This document shows, piece by piece, positions 63,241 through 64,000 of a stretch of DNA of 64,000 nucleotides. Made by a program: the position numbers and the translations under genes. Positions within the stretch are counted from its first letter, which is position 1, and every line of letters begins with the position of its first letter. The DNA comes from an uncultured Lachnospiraceae bacterium. GTDB lineage: Bacteria; Bacillota; Clostridia; Lachnospirales; Lachnospiraceae. The stretch covers positions 1-64,000 of the forward strand of contig CAMNQN010000001.1 in NCBI GenBank assembly GCA_946549155.1, in the 5' to 3' direction. The notes beneath the pieces are model-generated. The model made no database searches. It was not told the origin of the DNA and saw only the letters and a program-made list of their open reading frames with translations.

Positions 63241-64000
63241 TCACACATACAGATAATCATTTAAGACGGGCTGCAGGCCTTCCTCTGTAATCTCCCGGTA
63301 CATCCGGTCAAGACTGCGGTTATCGTTGATTTCAAACTGCTCGTCGCCTTCGGCATCGGCGGATTCTTTGCCAGTGTATTTGCTTTCGTGATCTCCGATA
63401 CCGGTAGACACCCCTGCGGAAACCTTCGTTGCGGCAATCTTTACAATACCGTTGCGGAACTTAGCGCTTTCCCGGGAGGATACCGTAATTCCCACATAAG
63501 GCAGGAAAATGCGGTAGGCGCAAAGTACCTGACAAAGCTGTTTTTCCTGAACATCCAGGGGATTGATTTTATCATTGTTGATAATCGGCCGGAGCCTTGG
63601 ACAGGACAGGGACATTTCAGCGTAAGGATATTTCCTCTGCAAATAATAGACATGCAGGGCACTTGCCAGGGCATCCTTGCGGAAGTCCGAAAGTCCCAGC
63701 AGCGCGGAAAACGCAACGCCTCTCATCCCGCCGCGAAGCGCCCGCTCCTGGGCATCAAAGCGGTAGGGCCACACACGCTTGTGCCCCAGCAGATGGAGCT
63801 GTTCGTACTTATCGGTGTCGTAGGTCTCCTGGAAGACGGTTACATAGTCCGCACCGCATTCGTGGAGATACTTATATTCGTCGGTATTGACCGGATAGAT
63901 CTCGAGACCAACCATACGGAAATAGTTTCGTGCCAGTTTACAGGCTTCACCGATGTATTCCACATTGCTCTGGCCTCTGCTCTCGCCGGTAAGAATCAGG
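63241..64000 (-). CDS. thiH: 2-iminoacetate synthase, 3' part (runs off the window)
   Basis: About 253 codons of the C-terminal part of ThiH, a radical SAM tyrosine lyase that makes dehydroglycine for the thiazole ring. LTGESRGQSNVEYIGEA, VFQETYDTDKYEQLH and the PYAEMSLSCPRLRP stretch are typical. The radical SAM cysteine motif lies beyond the window edge. It is the most upstream thiamine gene seen; its promoter, and any TPP riboswitch, are outside. Confidence 0.93.
   Translation of the reverse strand, partial: LILTGESRGQSNVEYIGEACKLARNYFRMVGLEIYPVNTDEYKYLHECGADYVTVFQETYDTDKYEQLHLLGHKRVWPYRFDAQERALRGGMRGVAFSALLGLSDFRKDALASALHVYYLQRKYPYAEMSLSCPRLRPIINNDKINPLDVQEKQLCQVLCAYRIFLPYVGITVSSRESAKFRNGIVKIAATKVSAGVSTGIGDHESKYTGKESADAEGDEQFEINDNRSLDRMYREITEEGLQPVLNDYLYV

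Overview
The window looks like part of a Gram-positive, low-to-mid G+C Clostridia chromosome, most likely a gut Lachnospiraceae. The reasons are strong AGGAGG-type ribosome binding sites, regular use of TTG/GTG starts, sigma-A promoters of TTGaca-17-TAtaaT type, many Big2-type and DUF6273-type proteins, and a thiH-thiE-thiD-cytX thiamine operon. This is inferred from the sequence alone; no database search was possible. No rRNA, tRNA, CRISPR array or intact transposase was seen.

From 0.2 to about 60 kb the window is one very large cell-surface polymer locus, almost all on the plus strand. 0.2-15.2 kb: a membrane sensor-like protein, a first ABC polymer exporter (permease plus an ATPase fused to UDP-galactopyranose mutase), many GT2 glycosyltransferases, a DUF2142 membrane protein, a GacI/GacJ-like pair (polyprenyl-phosphate sugar synthase plus DUF2304 partner) and a decayed AAA-ATPase-like gene. 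15.4-30.6 kb, clearly AT-richer: UDP-GlcNAc 2-epimerase, a second ABC exporter whose ATPase has a Wzt-like C-terminal domain, a 1212-residue methyltransferase/coiled-coil/double glycosyltransferase protein, an LTA-synthase-like phosphoglycerol transferase, a GT-C membrane enzyme with a G9 tract, and a GtrB-like GT2.

27.8-39.1 kb: a block of about 10 kb lies between two near-identical GtrB-like genes in direct orientation. It carries an SGNH protein with what looks like a circularly permuted ILEI/FAM3 domain, an MBOAT acyltransferase, an acyl carrier protein, an adenylate-forming ligase fused to a nitroreductase, and a secreted SGNH/Big2 protein. The parts match the logic of Dlt-type acylation (ligase, carrier, MBOAT, SGNH) with a different activation enzyme. 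A SecB-like gene broken by one stop codon, with two unknown partners, sits inside this block. This block is my best candidate for an undescribed system.

39.0-49.3 kb: two GtrII-like membrane transferases and a broken tail of a third, an AlbA_2-domain regulator, a GtrB-like enzyme, a DNA methyltransferase plus PD-(D/E)XK nuclease pair, and GtrA. The methyltransferase/nuclease pair appears to have been inserted between gtrB and gtrA. 49.3-60 kb: a teichoic-acid-like part with tarI, tarJ and four CDP-glycerol/ribitol phosphotransferase-family proteins, one of them on the minus strand and fused to a HAD-like domain, with clear divergent promoters near 57.25 kb. A truncated amidase remnant and a large bidirectional hairpin separate this locus from the minus-strand thiamine operon (60.5-64 kb), whose thiH runs off the window.

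Taken together, the genes would make, decorate, acylate, export and attach at least two surface polymers. The mosaic composition, fusions, duplicates and gene remnants suggest a locus that changes quickly by recombination.
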